Assembly (NCBI RefSeq): GCF_025137375.1
Contig: NZ_CP073720.1
Coordinates: 1,946,501-2,010,500 of the forward strand
Source: Dactylosporangium fulvum
GTDB lineage: Bacteria > Actinomycetota > Actinomycetes > Mycobacteriales > Micromonosporaceae
Reading direction: 5' to 3'
Length of the DNA stretch: 64,000 bases
Shown piece after piece: positions 13,919 to 22,101 of the stretch. Made by a program: the position numbers and the translations under genes. A model generated the notes under the pieces. That model was not told the DNA's origin, did no database searches, and saw only the letters and a program-made list of their open reading frames with translations. Position 1 is the stretch's first letter. Every line of letters starts with the position of its first letter.

Positions 13919-14797
13919 GTGACTGACCTCGCAAGCGGACAGAAGGCGGTGGACGCCCTCGTCCGCCTCCTGGATCTCGAACCGCTGGGGGACGACCGGT
14001 TCCTGGGCATGAGCCCACCGGTCGGCCCCCAGCGGGTCTTCGGCGGCCAGGTGGCCGGACAGGCCCTCGTCGCGGCCGGGCGCACCGTCGACCCGGCGCG
14101 GTTTGTCCACTCCCTGCACGGCTACTTCGTGCGCGGTGGCGACCCCTCCGTGCCGATCACGTATGCGGTGGAGAACATCCGGGACGGGCGCTCGTTCTCG
14201 GTGCGCCGCTCCGTCGCGTACCAGCACGACAAGGTCATCTTCTTCATGTCCGCGTCGTTCCACGTGTCGGAGGAGGGCCTCGACCACCAGGAGGCCGCCC
14301 CGCCGGACGTGCCGCTGCCGGATGAGGTGCCGACGATGGGGGAGCGGCTCGCGAAGTATCCGGAGCGGGCCGGCGTCTGGGGGATGGTCCAGCAGCCGAT
14401 CGACGTGCGGTATGTCGGCGAGACCGGCTGGGTCCGCCCCGGCGACCGCCCGGCCGAGGATCGGCAACGGGTCTGGATGCGCATCGACGGCAAGCTCCCC
14501 GACGACCCGCTGCTGCACGCGTGCGCGCTGACGTTCGCGTCCGACCTGACCCTGCTCGACGCAGTCCTGTCGACGCACGGCGCGGTGTGGGGCCCCGGCG
14601 GTTTTGTCGGCGCGAGCCTCGACCACGCCATGTGGTTCCACCGCTCGTTCCGCGCCGACGAGTGGTTCCTCTACGATTCCTCCAGCCCGTCGGCGTTCGA
14701 CGCCCGCGGCCTCGCCGCCGGCCGGATGTTCACCCGAGACGGCCGGCACATCGCGACAGCCGTGCAGGAGGGTCTGTTGCGGCGCGTGGGAGGATAG
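13919..14797 (+). CDS. tesB: Acyl-CoA thioesterase II
   Basis: 292 residues, the double-hotdog TesB family. It hydrolyses acyl-CoA to free fatty acid and CoA. Hallmarks: RVFGGQVAGQALVAAGRTV in the first hotdog, LHGYFVRGGDPSVPI, DGRSFSVRRSVAYQ, and a second hotdog with SLDHAMWFHRSFRADEWFLY and SPSAFDARGLAAG. The GTG at 13919 gives the family's usual N-terminus. It is 28 bp downstream of pyk and 3 bp upstream of the Rrf2 regulator, so the three could form one operon. Confidence 0.95.
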   Translation: MTDLASGQKAVDALVRLLDLEPLGDDRFLGMSPPVGPQRVFGGQVAGQALVAAGRTVDPARFVHSLHGYFVRGGDPSVPITYAVENIRDGRSFSVRRSVAYQHDKVIFFMSASFHVSEEGLDHQEAAPPDVPLPDEVPTMGERLAKYPERAGVWGMVQQPIDVRYVGETGWVRPGDRPAEDRQRVWMRIDGKLPDDPLLHACALTFASDLTLLDAVLSTHGAVWGPGGFVGASLDHAMWFHRSFRADEWFLYDSSSPSAFDARGLAAGRMFTRDGRHIATAVQEGLLRRVGG

Positions 14798-14800
14798 GTC

Positions 14801-15265
14801 ATGCGCCTTTCAGCACGGGTGGACTACGCGCTGCGCGCCGTGGCGGAGCTCGCGGCCTCCTCGAGCACCGGCGGCGAGGCCCGCCTCGTGACCGCGGACC
14901 GTCTCGCGGCCGCCCAGGAGATCCCGCCGAAGTTCCTGGAGAGCATCCTCCTCCAACTGCGCCGCGGCGGTGTTGTCGTCGCGCAGCGCGGCCCGGAGGG
15001 CGGCTACCGCCTGGCCCGCCCGGCCGGCGACATCTCCCTGGCCGAGATCATCCGCGTCATCGACGGCCCCTTGGCCAACGTCCGCGGCCAGCGCCCGGAG
15101 GAACTGGGCTACATCGGCGCCGCGGCCGCCCTGCAGGACGTCTGGATCGCCCTGCGCGCCAACGAGCGCCTCATCCTGGAGACCGTCACGATCGAGGACG
15201 TGGTCACGGGCGAACTGCCCGACCGGGTCCGTGATCTCGTGGCCGATCCGCGGGCATGGGTCTAG
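14801..15265 (+). CDS. Rrf2 family transcriptional regulator (no cluster cysteines)
   Basis: 154 residues. The Rrf2 winged helix is clear: MRLSARVDYALRAVAELA, the recognition region IPPKFLESILLQLRRGGVVV and the wing GPEGGYRLARP. IscR/NsrR/RsrR proteins have three cysteines after the wing that hold an Fe-S cluster; this protein has no cysteine at all, so it cannot sense through a cluster and more resembles CymR-type members. It starts 3 bp after tesB. A paralogue lies 1.2 kb away at 16503-16958 on the other strand, with the flavin reductase-like gene between them. Confidence 0.92.
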   Translation: MRLSARVDYALRAVAELAASSSTGGEARLVTADRLAAAQEIPPKFLESILLQLRRGGVVVAQRGPEGGYRLARPAGDISLAEIIRVIDGPLANVRGQRPEELGYIGAAAALQDVWIALRANERLILETVTIEDVVTGELPDRVRDLVADPRAWV

Positions 15266-15433
15266 AGATTCTTTGAGGGCTCGGGTCCGTGCAACGCACG
15301 ACCGTCGCTCCCGCCAGACACCGGTCGGGCCTTGACGGCCCTCCCTGCCATCGCCGTCGTCCCAAGAGCCCGCGGCCTCCGGCCCATCGCCGCCAGTTGG
15401 CCGATGGAGCCTGTTGCGTCATTCGCTGGGACA

Positions 15434-15549
15434 GCGTCGGCGGCCCAACTCCGCGCCGATCTTGGAGTTGTGGCGCCATGAACCTCCGAATTTGTCCGGA
15501 TTTGTCAACCACCACAACTCCAAGATCGGCGAGGTTGTCGGGGTGACGC
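15434..15549. repeat. Palindromic repeat element in intergenic DNA (REP/MITE-like)
   Basis: Within the 395-bp gene-free stretch 15266-15660, bases 15454-15473 and 15512-15531 form a perfect 20-bp inverted repeat separated by 38 nt. The similarity extends outward imperfectly to GCGTC at 15434-15438 and GACGC at 15545-15549. The central 38 nt contains a direct repeat of ATTTGTC and is unusually AT-rich for this genome. No transposase is nearby and the element is too small to encode one. It looks like a non-autonomous or REP-like element; copy number cannot be judged from this window. The rest of the gap shows nothing recognisable. Confidence 0.6.
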
Positions 15550-15624
15550 GCGAGGGATCCGACTGCGCGACAGGCTTTATGGCCCCAGTTTTCCTGCAAT
15601 CCGGCCTGTGGTCGATTTGTTGGG

Positions 15625-15645
15625 ATTCCCTATCGGAATGATAGG
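15625..15645 (+). promoter_or_regulatory. Nested palindromes upstream of flavin reductase-like gene (candidate Rrf2 operator)
   Basis: Two interlocked inverted repeats lie 16-36 nt upstream of the GTG at 15661: ATTCC-N5-GGAAT at 15625-15639 and CCTATC-N5-GATAGG at 15629-15645. The position, across the expected -10 region, suits repression. Flanking Rrf2 genes make an Rrf2 operator the natural guess; this is inference. Confidence 0.45.
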
Positions 15646-15660
15646 AGATATGATCGGGCC

Positions 15661-16164
15661 GTGATTGTTGTTCTCTCCGGGAATCCCCGCCCGCATTCCC
15701 GCACCCTGCATCTTGCCGAGGAGGTCGGCGCCGCGCTGGCCGATCGGGTCGGGCAGCCGGTGCCGCACACCATCGACGTCGCCGCGCTCGGGACCCGGCT
15801 GCTGCAGTCCGGCGACGGTGTGGTCGCCGACGCGCTCGGGCGGCTGCGGCGGGCCAGCCTGCTCGTCGTCGCCACCCCGACCTACAAGGGCACCTACACG
15901 GGCGTGCTCAAGGTGCTGCTCGATCAGCTCCCCGCCGAAGGGCTGAAGGACGTGGCGGCCGTGACGGTGGTGACCGCGGGCGTGCGACCGCAGGCGGAGG
16001 CGACCGAGCGCCATCTCGTGGAGCTGCTGGGCGAGCTCGGCGCGGTGCCGGTGACACCGGGGCTCGCGTTCGTCGAGGCCGAGCTGGCCAACGCCGGCGT
16101 GGCGGCGGCCGAATACGTGGCGAAGATCGGCGACGCCTTCGCCGCCGACGTCAACCGAGCCTGA
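15661..16164 (+). CDS. NADPH-dependent FMN reductase-like flavoprotein
   Basis: 167 residues with a flavodoxin-like fold: VVLSGNPRPHSRTLHLAEEV is the phosphate-binding loop typical of SsuE/ArsH-type FMN reductases, and ATPTYKGTYTGVLKVLLDQL is the second FMN-contact region (the PxYxxxxxG signature of the family). It probably reduces FMN with NAD(P)H for a partner monooxygenase or acts as a quinone reductase; no monooxygenase is nearby. The gene starts with GTG behind TAGGAGAT and is preceded by nested palindromes. Its last codons lie in a 10-bp tandem repeat that continues past the stop. Confidence 0.85.
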   Translation: MIVVLSGNPRPHSRTLHLAEEVGAALADRVGQPVPHTIDVAALGTRLLQSGDGVVADALGRLRRASLLVVATPTYKGTYTGVLKVLLDQLPAEGLKDVAAVTVVTAGVRPQAEATERHLVELLGELGAVPVTPGLAFVEAELANAGVAAAEYVAKIGDAFAADVNRA

Positions 16165-16196
16165 CCGAGCCTGACCGAGCCTGACCGAGCCTGACC
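16154..16196. repeat. 10-bp tandem repeat spanning a stop codon
   Basis: Four exact copies of CCGAGCCTGA (16155-16194) plus a partial fifth. The first copy contains the stop codon of the flavin reductase-like gene (16162-16164). Because 10 is not a multiple of 3, slippage here would shift but not lengthen the protein, as the first stop precedes the later copies. Confidence 0.85.
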
Positions 16197-16225
16197 CTGG
16201 CCGGCGCCGAACGGACCCGATCGGG

Positions 16226-16444
16226 TCAGCGGGCGGCCGTCGCCGCGAGGAGCGGGGAGCCCTCGGTCGGCTCGGCGATCTCGCTGAGCACGTTGAGCGA
16301 GCGCGCGATGCTCAGCAGCGCGAACGTCTGCGCGACCTGCAGCGTCCGATCCGTCTGCAGGTCGTCGGCCATGTCGAGCTCGTCGCGAATGGCGTGCAGG
16401 AAGCCCTCGGCCGCCTGCAGATACGGGTCGTGCGCTTTCGACAT
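16226..16444 (-). CDS. Small conserved-looking protein of unknown function (72 aa)
   Basis: A short acidic, fully helical-looking protein starting MSKAHDPYLQAAEGFLHAIR, with a RTLQVAQTFALLSIARSLNVL helix that could mediate dimerisation. No known domain is recognised. Codon bias (G/C third positions) supports real coding. Only a weak AGG precedes the ATG at 16444. It sits between the flavin reductase-like gene (convergent) and the second Rrf2 gene, 58 bp upstream on the same strand, with which it may be co-transcribed. Confidence 0.6.
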   Translation of the reverse strand: MSKAHDPYLQAAEGFLHAIRDELDMADDLQTDRTLQVAQTFALLSIARSLNVLSEIAEPTEGSPLLAATAAR

Positions 16445-16502
16445 GACCTGAGCGTAGGTCGCGTCCGGGCCGCTCAGGTCGCGTTCGCCAGGATCGGGTC
16501 GC

Positions 16503-16958
16503 TCAGCGGGGCTGCCACGCGTGCGGAGGCGTGGTCAGGCGCCGGACGTGCGCCGGCATCCGGCCCCGCACCACGTCGGCGAGGCTGACCTCGTCGAGGA
16601 CGTTGCGCACCGCCGCCCGGACCGCCACCCAGAGCTGTTGCAGGTGTTCGGCGGTCCCGGAGTACATCGCCTCCTCCGGGCGCACGCCGCGCACCTCCGC
16701 GAGCGGGCCGTCGACCGCGCGCAGCACGTCGCCGACCATGATCTCCGAGGGTTGACGGGTCAGGACGTAGCCGCCGTCGACGCCGCGCTGGCCGCGCACG
16801 AGGCCCGCCCGGCGAAGATCGCCGAGCACCGCTTCGAGGAATTTTCGCGGCATCTCCTGCTCGTCGGCGAGACCGGCGGCCGAGACCACCGCGGGGTAGG
16901 CGGCGGCCAGGCCCAGCGCGGCGCGTACCGCGTAGTCCCCGCGTGCCGAGATGTGCAT
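16503..16958 (-). CDS. Rrf2 family transcriptional regulator (paralogue)
   Basis: 151 residues from the ATG at 16958. It begins MHISARGDYAVRAALGLAAA, with recognition region MPRKFLEAVLGDLRRAGLV and wing GVDGGYVLTRQ. Like the protein at 14801-15265 it has no cysteine, so no Fe-S cluster. The two can be aligned end to end, including the shared DGPLA.VRG.RPEE block after the wing, so they are diverged paralogues. It is transcribed away from the ROK regulator at 17058, with 99 bp between the two start codons. Confidence 0.92.
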   Translation of the reverse strand: MHISARGDYAVRAALGLAAAYPAVVSAAGLADEQEMPRKFLEAVLGDLRRAGLVRGQRGVDGGYVLTRQPSEIMVGDVLRAVDGPLAEVRGVRPEEAMYSGTAEHLQQLWVAVRAAVRNVLDEVSLADVVRGRMPAHVRRLTTPPHAWQPR

Positions 16959-17057
16959 TGGAAGCCTGCCTTTCCGGCCGGGATTCAGGCTTGGAGTGTC
17001 TGGTACCAATGTAGGGTGCCCGCTGAACGGTGATCGTCGGGGTAGCGTTGTCGGATT

Positions 17058-18284
17058 ATGCGACCCGAAGAGCCGCGGCGCGGTGCCGACCACAACGTCA
17101 TGCGGGAAGTGAACCGCTCGCTGGTTCTGGCGCTGGTCAAGGAGGGCGGTCCGGTGTCGCGGGCGAGCATCGCCCGGTCGACCACCCTGGCCAAGCCGAC
17201 GGTGTCCGCGATCGTCGACGAGCTGATCGCCGACGGGCTGGTCCGGGAGATCGGCCCCGGCACGACCGCGGTGAGCGGCGGGCGGCCGCCGATCCTGCTG
17301 GAGTTCAACGCGCGGTCTCAGCTCGTTGTCGGTGCGCACATCGGTGCCCGGCGCACCACCGTCGCGATCGGCGACGCGGCGGGGGAGGAGATCGCCCGCC
17401 GGGAACAGCCCACACCGCGGGACGATCCGGGCGAGGCCCTTCGTCTGGTGGCCGCCGAGGTCCGCGCCGCGATCGCCGACGCGGCCCTGCCGACGGCGAA
17501 GCTGGCCGCGGTCGGCGCCGTGCTGCCCGGGATGACCGACTTCCACACCGGCGTCTGCCTGCTGGCGCCGAACCTCGGCTGGCGTGACGTCCCCGTCCGG
17601 GACATCCTGGCCGCCGAGCTGGACGCCCCCGTCTACGTCCACAACGCCGGCCAGGCCGCGGCCGTCGCCGAAAACCTGGAGGGCGCCGGCGAGCGCGTCG
17701 GTGACCTCGCGCTGCTGTACGCGGGCACGGGCCTGTCGGCCGGCGTCCTCTCCGACGGCAGGGTCTTTCACGGCGTCGGCGGCACCGCGGGGGAGATCGG
17801 CCACAACGCCGTGCCCGGCAACGAGGAGCCGTGCAACTGCGGCAAGGTGGGCTGCCTGGAGACGGTCGCGTCGGGACCCGCGATCGTGCGCGCCGCGCGC
17901 CGCGCCCTGGACGACGGCGGCGTGTCGAGCCTGTCGGCGCTGGCGTCGTTCGACACGCGGGACGTCGCGGCCGCCGCCCGCGCCGGCGACGCCCTGGCCG
18001 TGTCGGTCATCGCCGAGGTCGGCACCCGGCTGGGGCTGGCGGCGTCGTGGCTCATCAACGCGTACAACCCGGCGCTCGTTGTGGTCGGCGGCGGTCTGGC
18101 CGCGATCGGTGACCTGCTGCTCGATCCGCTGCGGGCGGCGGTGGCCCGGCACGCGCTGGCCCCGGCCCTGCGCGGTGTCGAGATCCGGCCATCGGTGCTG
18201 GGCCCGGACGCCGAGGTCCGCGGCGCCGTCCTGCTGGCGTTGCAGTACTCCGAGACGTACTACCGGGTCGTCTTCCGCGCCTGA
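17058..18284 (+). CDS. ROK family transcriptional regulator, probable xylose repressor
   Basis: 408 residues: an N-terminal winged helix (residues ~15-80, RASIARSTTLAKPTVSAIVD) fused to a ROK sugar-kinase-like domain (from ~90). The ROK zinc motif is complete, GEIGHNA followed by CNCGKVGCLE, and VASGPAIV follows. This is the architecture of XylR/NagC repressors, which bind sugar in the kinase-like domain and release DNA. Immediately downstream, past a terminator, lies an inverted repeat overlapping the xylAB promoter, so xylose-responsive repression of xylAB is the likely role. Kinase activity is not expected. Confidence 0.9.
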   Translation: MRPEEPRRGADHNVMREVNRSLVLALVKEGGPVSRASIARSTTLAKPTVSAIVDELIADGLVREIGPGTTAVSGGRPPILLEFNARSQLVVGAHIGARRTTVAIGDAAGEEIARREQPTPRDDPGEALRLVAAEVRAAIADAALPTAKLAAVGAVLPGMTDFHTGVCLLAPNLGWRDVPVRDILAAELDAPVYVHNAGQAAAVAENLEGAGERVGDLALLYAGTGLSAGVLSDGRVFHGVGGTAGEIGHNAVPGNEEPCNCGKVGCLETVASGPAIVRAARRALDDGGVSSLSALASFDTRDVAAAARAGDALAVSVIAEVGTRLGLAASWLINAYNPALVVVGGGLAAIGDLLLDPLRAAVARHALAPALRGVEIRPSVLGPDAEVRGAVLLALQYSETYYRVVFRA

Positions 18285-18334
18285 GGCCCGCGGAGAGAGC
18301 GGGCACTGCCGACCCCGGAGATGCCCCGTCGCCG

Positions 18335-18361
18335 AGCGCGGCGGGTGGCCGGGCGCTTTTT
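18335..18361 (+). terminator. Rho-independent terminator after the ROK gene
   Basis: AGCGC-GGC stem, GGGTG loop and GCC-(GG)-GCGCT return arm, followed directly by TTTTT. It is one of the few hairpins in the window with a genuine T-tract and should isolate the ROK gene from xylAB. Confidence 0.65.
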
Positions 18362-18456
18362 CGTGTGTCCGCGGCGGTGGGGAAACGGCGAACCGGAGGC
18401 GGTCACCAGGGGTTCGGCGGGACACTCGGGGCCGGGGTCGGGCACGGCGAAACACG

Positions 18457-18499
18457 GTTTGTTCTTATATTGAACTAACCCCGCCGTCGGGCGTAACCT
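18457..18499 (+). promoter_or_regulatory. xylAB promoter with XylR-type operator
   Basis: Inverted repeat GTTTGTTC-N7-GAACTAAC at 18457-18479 (7 of 8 arm positions match). Its right arm contains a -35-like TTGAAC (18470-18475), followed 18 nt later by a -10-like TAACCT (18494-18499). The AT-rich site stands out from its surroundings and lies 58-80 bp upstream of the xylA ATG. Bacterial XylR operators are likewise GTTTGTT/AACAAAC-type palindromes; binding by the ROK protein at 17058-18284 is inferred from position. Confidence 0.7.
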
Positions 18500-18536
18500 G
18501 ACCTGCATCCGCCATACACCCCGCGAAGAGGTACTC

Positions 18537-19697
18537 ATGAACGATTACCAGCCAAGCCGCGCCGACAAGTTCTCGTTCGGGCTGTGGACCGTCGGCTGGC
18601 AGGCGCAGGACGTCTTCGGCGGCCCGACCCGGGCGCCGCTCGACTCGGTCGAGGCCGTCCAGCGCCTGTCCGACCTGGGCGCCGCCGCGGTTACGTTCCA
18701 CGACGACGACCTGTTCCCGTTCGGCAGTGACGACGCCACCCGCGACAAGCTCATCAGCCGCTTCAAGGGCGCCCTGACCGAGACCGGCCTGCGCGTCGAG
18801 ATGGTCACCACGAACCTCTTCAGCCACCCGATCTTCAAGGACGGCGGCCTCACCTCCAACGACCGCGCGGTCCGCCGCTTCGCGCTCAAGAAGGTGCTGC
18901 GCAACATCGACCTCGCCGCCGACCTCGGCGCCGAGACCTATGTGCTGTGGGGCGGGCGTGAGGGCGCCGAGTCCGGCGGGGCCAAGGACGTCGCGGCCGC
19001 GCTCGACCGATACCGCGAAGGCCTCAACATCCTCTGCTCCTACGTGCGCGACCAGGGGTACGACATCCGCTTCGCCCTCGAGCCGAAGCCCAACGAGCCG
19101 CGCGGTGACATCCTGCTGCCCACGATCGGGCACGCCCTCGCCCTCATCGCCACGCTCGACGAGCCCGACCGCGTCGGCCTCAACCCCGAGGTCGGGCACG
19201 AGGAGATGGCCGGGCTGAACTTCGCGCACGGCATCGCCCAGGCGCTGTGGCACGGCAAACTGTTCCACCTGGACCTCAACGGCCAGCACGGCCCGCGCTT
19301 CGACCAGGACCTGCGCTTCGGGGCGGGCAACCTGCGGGGCGCGTTCTGGACCGTCGACGTGCTCGAGACCGGCGGCTACACCGGCTACCGGCACTTCGAC
19401 TACAAGCCGCCGCGCACCGAGGACTACGACGGCGTGTGGGAGACCGCCCGCGCCTGCATGCGCAACTACCTGATCCTCAGGGAGCGCGTCCAGTCGTTCC
19501 GCGCCGACCCCGAGGTGGCCGCCGCTCTCGAGGCGGCCCGGGTCAACGAGCTCTACGAGCCGACCCTCGCCGAGGGCGAGACGATCGAGTCGCTGCGCGC
19601 CGAGGACTTCGACGTCGACAAGCTCGCCGCCCGGGGAGCCGCGTTCGAGTACCTCGACCAGCTCGCGATGGAGCACCTCCTGGGCGTTCGTTCATGA
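18537..19697 (+). CDS. xylA: Xylose isomerase
   Basis: 386 residues, class I (the short actinobacterial type used as glucose isomerase). It converts D-xylose to D-xylulose in the cytoplasm using two divalent metals. The TIM-barrel signatures are present: [12 protein letters not shown] with catalytic His55 and Asp58, [24 protein letters not shown] (metal-binding Glu and Lys), NPEVGHE and [15 protein letters not shown] precedes the ATG. xylB starts in its last codons (ATGA overlap). No xylose transporter is adjacent. Confidence 0.98.
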   Translation: MNDYQPSRADKFSFGLWTVGWQAQDVFGGPTRAPLDSVEAVQRLSDLGAAAVTFHDDDLFPFGSDDATRDKLISRFKGALTETGLRVEMVTTNLFSHPIFKDGGLTSNDRAVRRFALKKVLRNIDLAADLGAETYVLWGGREGAESGGAKDVAAALDRYREGLNILCSYVRDQGYDIRFALEPKPNEPRGDILLPTIGHALALIATLDEPDRVGLNPEVGHEEMAGLNFAHGIAQALWHGKLFHLDLNGQHGPRFDQDLRFGAGNLRGAFWTVDVLETGGYTGYRHFDYKPPRTEDYDGVWETARACMRNYLILRERVQSFRADPEVAAALEAARVNELYEPTLAEGETIESLRAEDFDVDKLAARGAAFEYLDQLAMEHLLGVRS

Positions 19698-21088
19698 CAC
19701 TTGTCGCCGGGGTGGACACGTCGACCCAGTCGACGAAGGTCATCGTGTGCGACGCGGAGACGGGCGCGGTCCTGCGGGAGGGCCGCGCCCCGCACCCGGA
19801 CGGCACCGCCGTCGACCCGGCGCACTGGTGGCACGCCTTCCAGGAGGCCACCAACGGCGGCCTGCTCGACGGTGTGGCCGCGATCGGCGTCGGCGGGCAG
19901 CAGCACGGCATGGTGCTGCTCGACGAGGCCGGCGCGGTGGTCCGCGACGCGCTGCTGTGGAACGACACCCGCTCCGCCGGCGCGGCCGAGGACCTCATCG
20001 GCGAGCTGCCCGGCGGCGCCGCGGCCTGGGCCGAGGCCACCGGCCTCGTGCCGGTCGCCAGTTTCACGGTGACCAAACTGCGCTGGGTCGCGCAGCACGA
20101 GCCCGACAACGCCGCCCGCGCGGCGAGCGTGCTCCTGCCGCACGACTGGATCACGCACCTGCTGCGTGCCGACCGCGGGCAGGAGCCGACGACCGACCGC
20201 GGCGACGCGTCCGGCACCGGCTACTGGTCGCCGTCGACCGGCACGTACCGGCCCGAGCTGCTCAAGCTCGCGTTCGGCCGGGACCTCGCCGTGCCGCGGG
20301 TCGCCGGGCCGGCCGAGGTCGTCGGGGAGACCGTCGCCGGTGCCCTTCTTGCGCCGGGCACCGGCGACAACATGGCCGCCGCGCTCGGCCTCGGTCTGCG
20401 GCCCGGTGACGTCGTGGTGTCGCTCGGCACCTCCGGCACCGTCTTCGGGGTCTCGGCCGGGCCGGTCGCCGACACCAGCGGTACCGTCGCGGGCTTTGCC
20501 GACGCGACCGGCCGGCACCTGCCGCTGGTCGCGACGCTCAACGCGGCCCGGGTGCTCACCGCCGCCGCCGGGCTGCTCGGGGTCGACCTGTCCGCATTGG
20601 ACTCGCTGGCCCGGTCGGCGGCGCCGGGGGCGGGCGGGTTGACGCTGCTGCCGTATCTCGACGGCGAGCGCACCCCCAACCTGCCCGACGCCAAGGGGCT
20701 GCTCAACGGCCTCACCCGCGGCAACGCCAACCCCGCCAACCTGGCCCGCGCCGCCTACGAGGGCATGCTCTGCGGCCTCGCCGACGGCCTCGACGCGGTC
20801 CGCGCGCTGGGGGTGCCGATCGAGCGGATCCTGCTCATCGGCGGCGCGGCGGCGGCGCAGGCGGTGCGGGAGATCGCGCCCGCGCTGTTCGGGCTGCCGG
20901 TGAGCGTGCCGGACCCGGGGGAGTACGTCGCGCTCGGCGCCGCCCGCCAGGCCGCGTGGGCGCTGGCCCAGACCCCGGAGCCACCGTCGTGGGCGGTGTC
21001 CGCGGTCGAGGTCACGGCCGCGCCCACCAAGGAGATCCGGGAGCTGTACGGCCAGGTGCGCGACCGGGCCCAGGCGCTGCTGCGGTAG
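19694..21088 (+). CDS. xylB: Xylulokinase
   Basis: 464 residues, a FGGY-family kinase phosphorylating D-xylulose to xylulose-5-phosphate for the pentose phosphate pathway. It begins [17 protein letters not shown] (ATP phosphate 1 loop) and has [13 protein letters not shown] with the substrate contacts, LLWNDTRS, then [14 protein letters not shown] and [15 protein letters not shown] in the second actin-like domain. It is on the short side of the family (470-500), which fits other actinobacterial XylB. The ATG overlaps the xylA stop, so the two are coupled. Confidence 0.97.
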   Translation: MTLVAGVDTSTQSTKVIVCDAETGAVLREGRAPHPDGTAVDPAHWWHAFQEATNGGLLDGVAAIGVGGQQHGMVLLDEAGAVVRDALLWNDTRSAGAAEDLIGELPGGAAAWAEATGLVPVASFTVTKLRWVAQHEPDNAARAASVLLPHDWITHLLRADRGQEPTTDRGDASGTGYWSPSTGTYRPELLKLAFGRDLAVPRVAGPAEVVGETVAGALLAPGTGDNMAAALGLGLRPGDVVVSLGTSGTVFGVSAGPVADTSGTVAGFADATGRHLPLVATLNAARVLTAAAGLLGVDLSALDSLARSAAPGAGGLTLLPYLDGERTPNLPDAKGLLNGLTRGNANPANLARAAYEGMLCGLADGLDAVRALGVPIERILLIGGAAAAQAVREIAPALFGLPVSVPDPGEYVALGAARQAAWALAQTPEPPSWAVSAVEVTAAPTKEIRELYGQVRDRAQALLR

Positions 21089-21092
21089 GTGA

Positions 21093-21120
21093 AAGGCCGG
21101 GGTGTCCGCGCCCCGGCCTT
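21093..21120 (+). terminator. Terminator hairpin of xylAB
   Basis: Perfect 10-bp stem AAGGCCGGGG (21093-21102) / CCCCGGCCTT (21111-21120) with an 8-nt loop, 4 bp after the xylB stop. No T-tract follows. Confidence 0.7.
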
Positions 21121-21155
21121 GACCTCAACCGCACTTGAGGCCCGAGACTGCGGAC

Positions 21156-21536
21156 ATGGCCACGTTCAGCACAGCCGAGCTCGAGTACCTCGCCACGCAG
21201 CGGCTGGGCCGGCTCGCGACCCTGCCCGGCGACGGTTATCCGCAGAACAACGCCGTCGGGTTCTGGTACAACACCGAGCTCGGCACGATCGACATCGGCG
21301 GATGGCAGCTGGGTGCCAGCCGTAAGTTCGCCAATGTGCTCGCCTACCCGAAGGCGACCCTCGTCGTCGACGACATCGCGTCGGTGCGGCCGTGGCGGGT
21401 GCGGGGCGTCGAGATCCGGGCCGACGCGGAGGCACTCACCGACGTCGAGCCTTCCCGGCCGGGCCTCAGCCGGGAACTGATCCGCCTGCACCCGCGGCGG
21501 ATCGTCAGCTGGGGGCTGGAGACACCGGTCCCGTAG
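21156..21536 (+). CDS. PPOX class F420-dependent (split-barrel) oxidoreductase
   Basis: 126 residues from the ATG at 21156; an in-frame TTG at 21135 is possible but less likely. The sequence follows the small actinobacterial split-beta-barrel family: MATFSTAELEYLATQRLGRL, PQNNAVGFWYNTELGTIDIG, KATLVVDDIASV..WRVRGVEI and the closing HPRRIVSWGLE. These proteins use F420 or flavin to reduce small substrates; the substrate is not predictable. It stands alone between the xylAB terminator and a convergent short gene. Confidence 0.9.
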   Translation: MATFSTAELEYLATQRLGRLATLPGDGYPQNNAVGFWYNTELGTIDIGGWQLGASRKFANVLAYPKATLVVDDIASVRPWRVRGVEIRADAEALTDVEPSRPGLSRELIRLHPRRIVSWGLETPVP

Positions 21537-21540
21537 TGCG

Positions 21541-21738
21541 TCAGGCGCTGCCCAGGCGGAGCGCCTCGATCACCTCGTCCTCGGCATATTCGCCCTCGGG
21601 CAGCGCGTCGACCCGCGTCATGGCATCGGCGGGCAGGTCGGCGGCGATCGCCTTGCGGCGGATCTCCTCGCGGGACAGCCGCTCCTGGCCGGTGAACGCG
21701 GTCTCCAGCACGCTGCGTAGATCTGGTTCGCTCGTCAC
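21541..21738 (-). CDS. Small acidic protein (DUF2795-like)
   Basis: 65 residues from a GTG at 21738 with GGGAG about 7 nt upstream. The sequence (RREEIRRKAIAADLPADAMTRV-type helices, then LPEGEYAEDEVIEALRLG) resembles the short DUF2795-type helical proteins common in actinobacteria, but I can only call this from the pattern of a Leu-Pro-x-Gly-Glu-Tyr turn before a final helix. Function unknown. It ends 4 bp from the convergent PPOX gene. Confidence 0.55.
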   Translation of the reverse strand: MTSEPDLRSVLETAFTGQERLSREEIRRKAIAADLPADAMTRVDALPEGEYAEDEVIEALRLGSA

Positions 21739-22042
21739 GGCCGCTCCCGTACCCGCCCTGGTGCGGGTGAAACCGGGTGGGCCGGTGCCAGGCCGTCCGC
21801 CCAACGGCCTGGCACCGGACTCCGTGCGCCGGGCCGCTCCCTCGTGCGGCCCGACACCTGGATGACGTCTCCGGTCGCGCCGGTCCATGACCGGCACAGC
21901 AACGACTCTGCGGCGGGGTTGTTGCGCGAAAGGGTTCCGGCCGGGGAGTGCGAACGTTGCCGGGGCCGCGGGAGCGTGGCCCTGTCCACCGGCCGGTGGA
22001 CGCCGTACGGGCAGATCGCGCACGTGCCCCGGACACGCGGAA
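21739..22042. other. Gene-free stretch, nothing assigned
   Basis: About 300 bp without a supported gene. A plus-strand frame from 21844 contains a CERCRGRG zinc-knuckle-like stretch, but it has no RBS and runs on into the opposite-strand DUF4235 gene, so I do not call it. The promoter of the short gene at 21541-21738 must lie at the left end. Confidence 0.4.
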
Positions 22043-22067
22043 GGGCCTCCCGTCGCGCGGGAGACCC
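22043..22067 (-). terminator. Terminator hairpin of the envelope trio operon
   Basis: GGGCCTCCCG (22043-22052) pairs with CGGGAGACCC (22058-22067), one mismatch, 5-nt loop, 35 bp beyond the DUF4235 stop on the minus strand. Confidence 0.6.
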
Positions 22068-22101
22068 ATCTCACATTCCGTGCTCCGATGTCAGCTCGGT
22101 G

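Noticed and set aside
10668..14018. Long minus-strand open frame across the gltD end, MscS and pyk
   Set aside because: It spans three certain plus-strand genes; composition is typical of a high-GC antisense frame.
15289..15546. Short plus-strand frame in the 15.3-15.7 kb gap
   Set aside because: It runs through the palindromic repeat, has no RBS, and its codon use is not coding-like.
16154..16196. CRISPR-like or regulatory repeat array
   Set aside because: Contiguous 10-bp tandem units with no spacers, straddling a stop codon; a slippage repeat only.
21844..22100. Possible CERCRGRG zinc-knuckle mini-protein
   Set aside because: No RBS, no second CxxC partner, and the frame continues into the opposite-strand DUF4235 gene.
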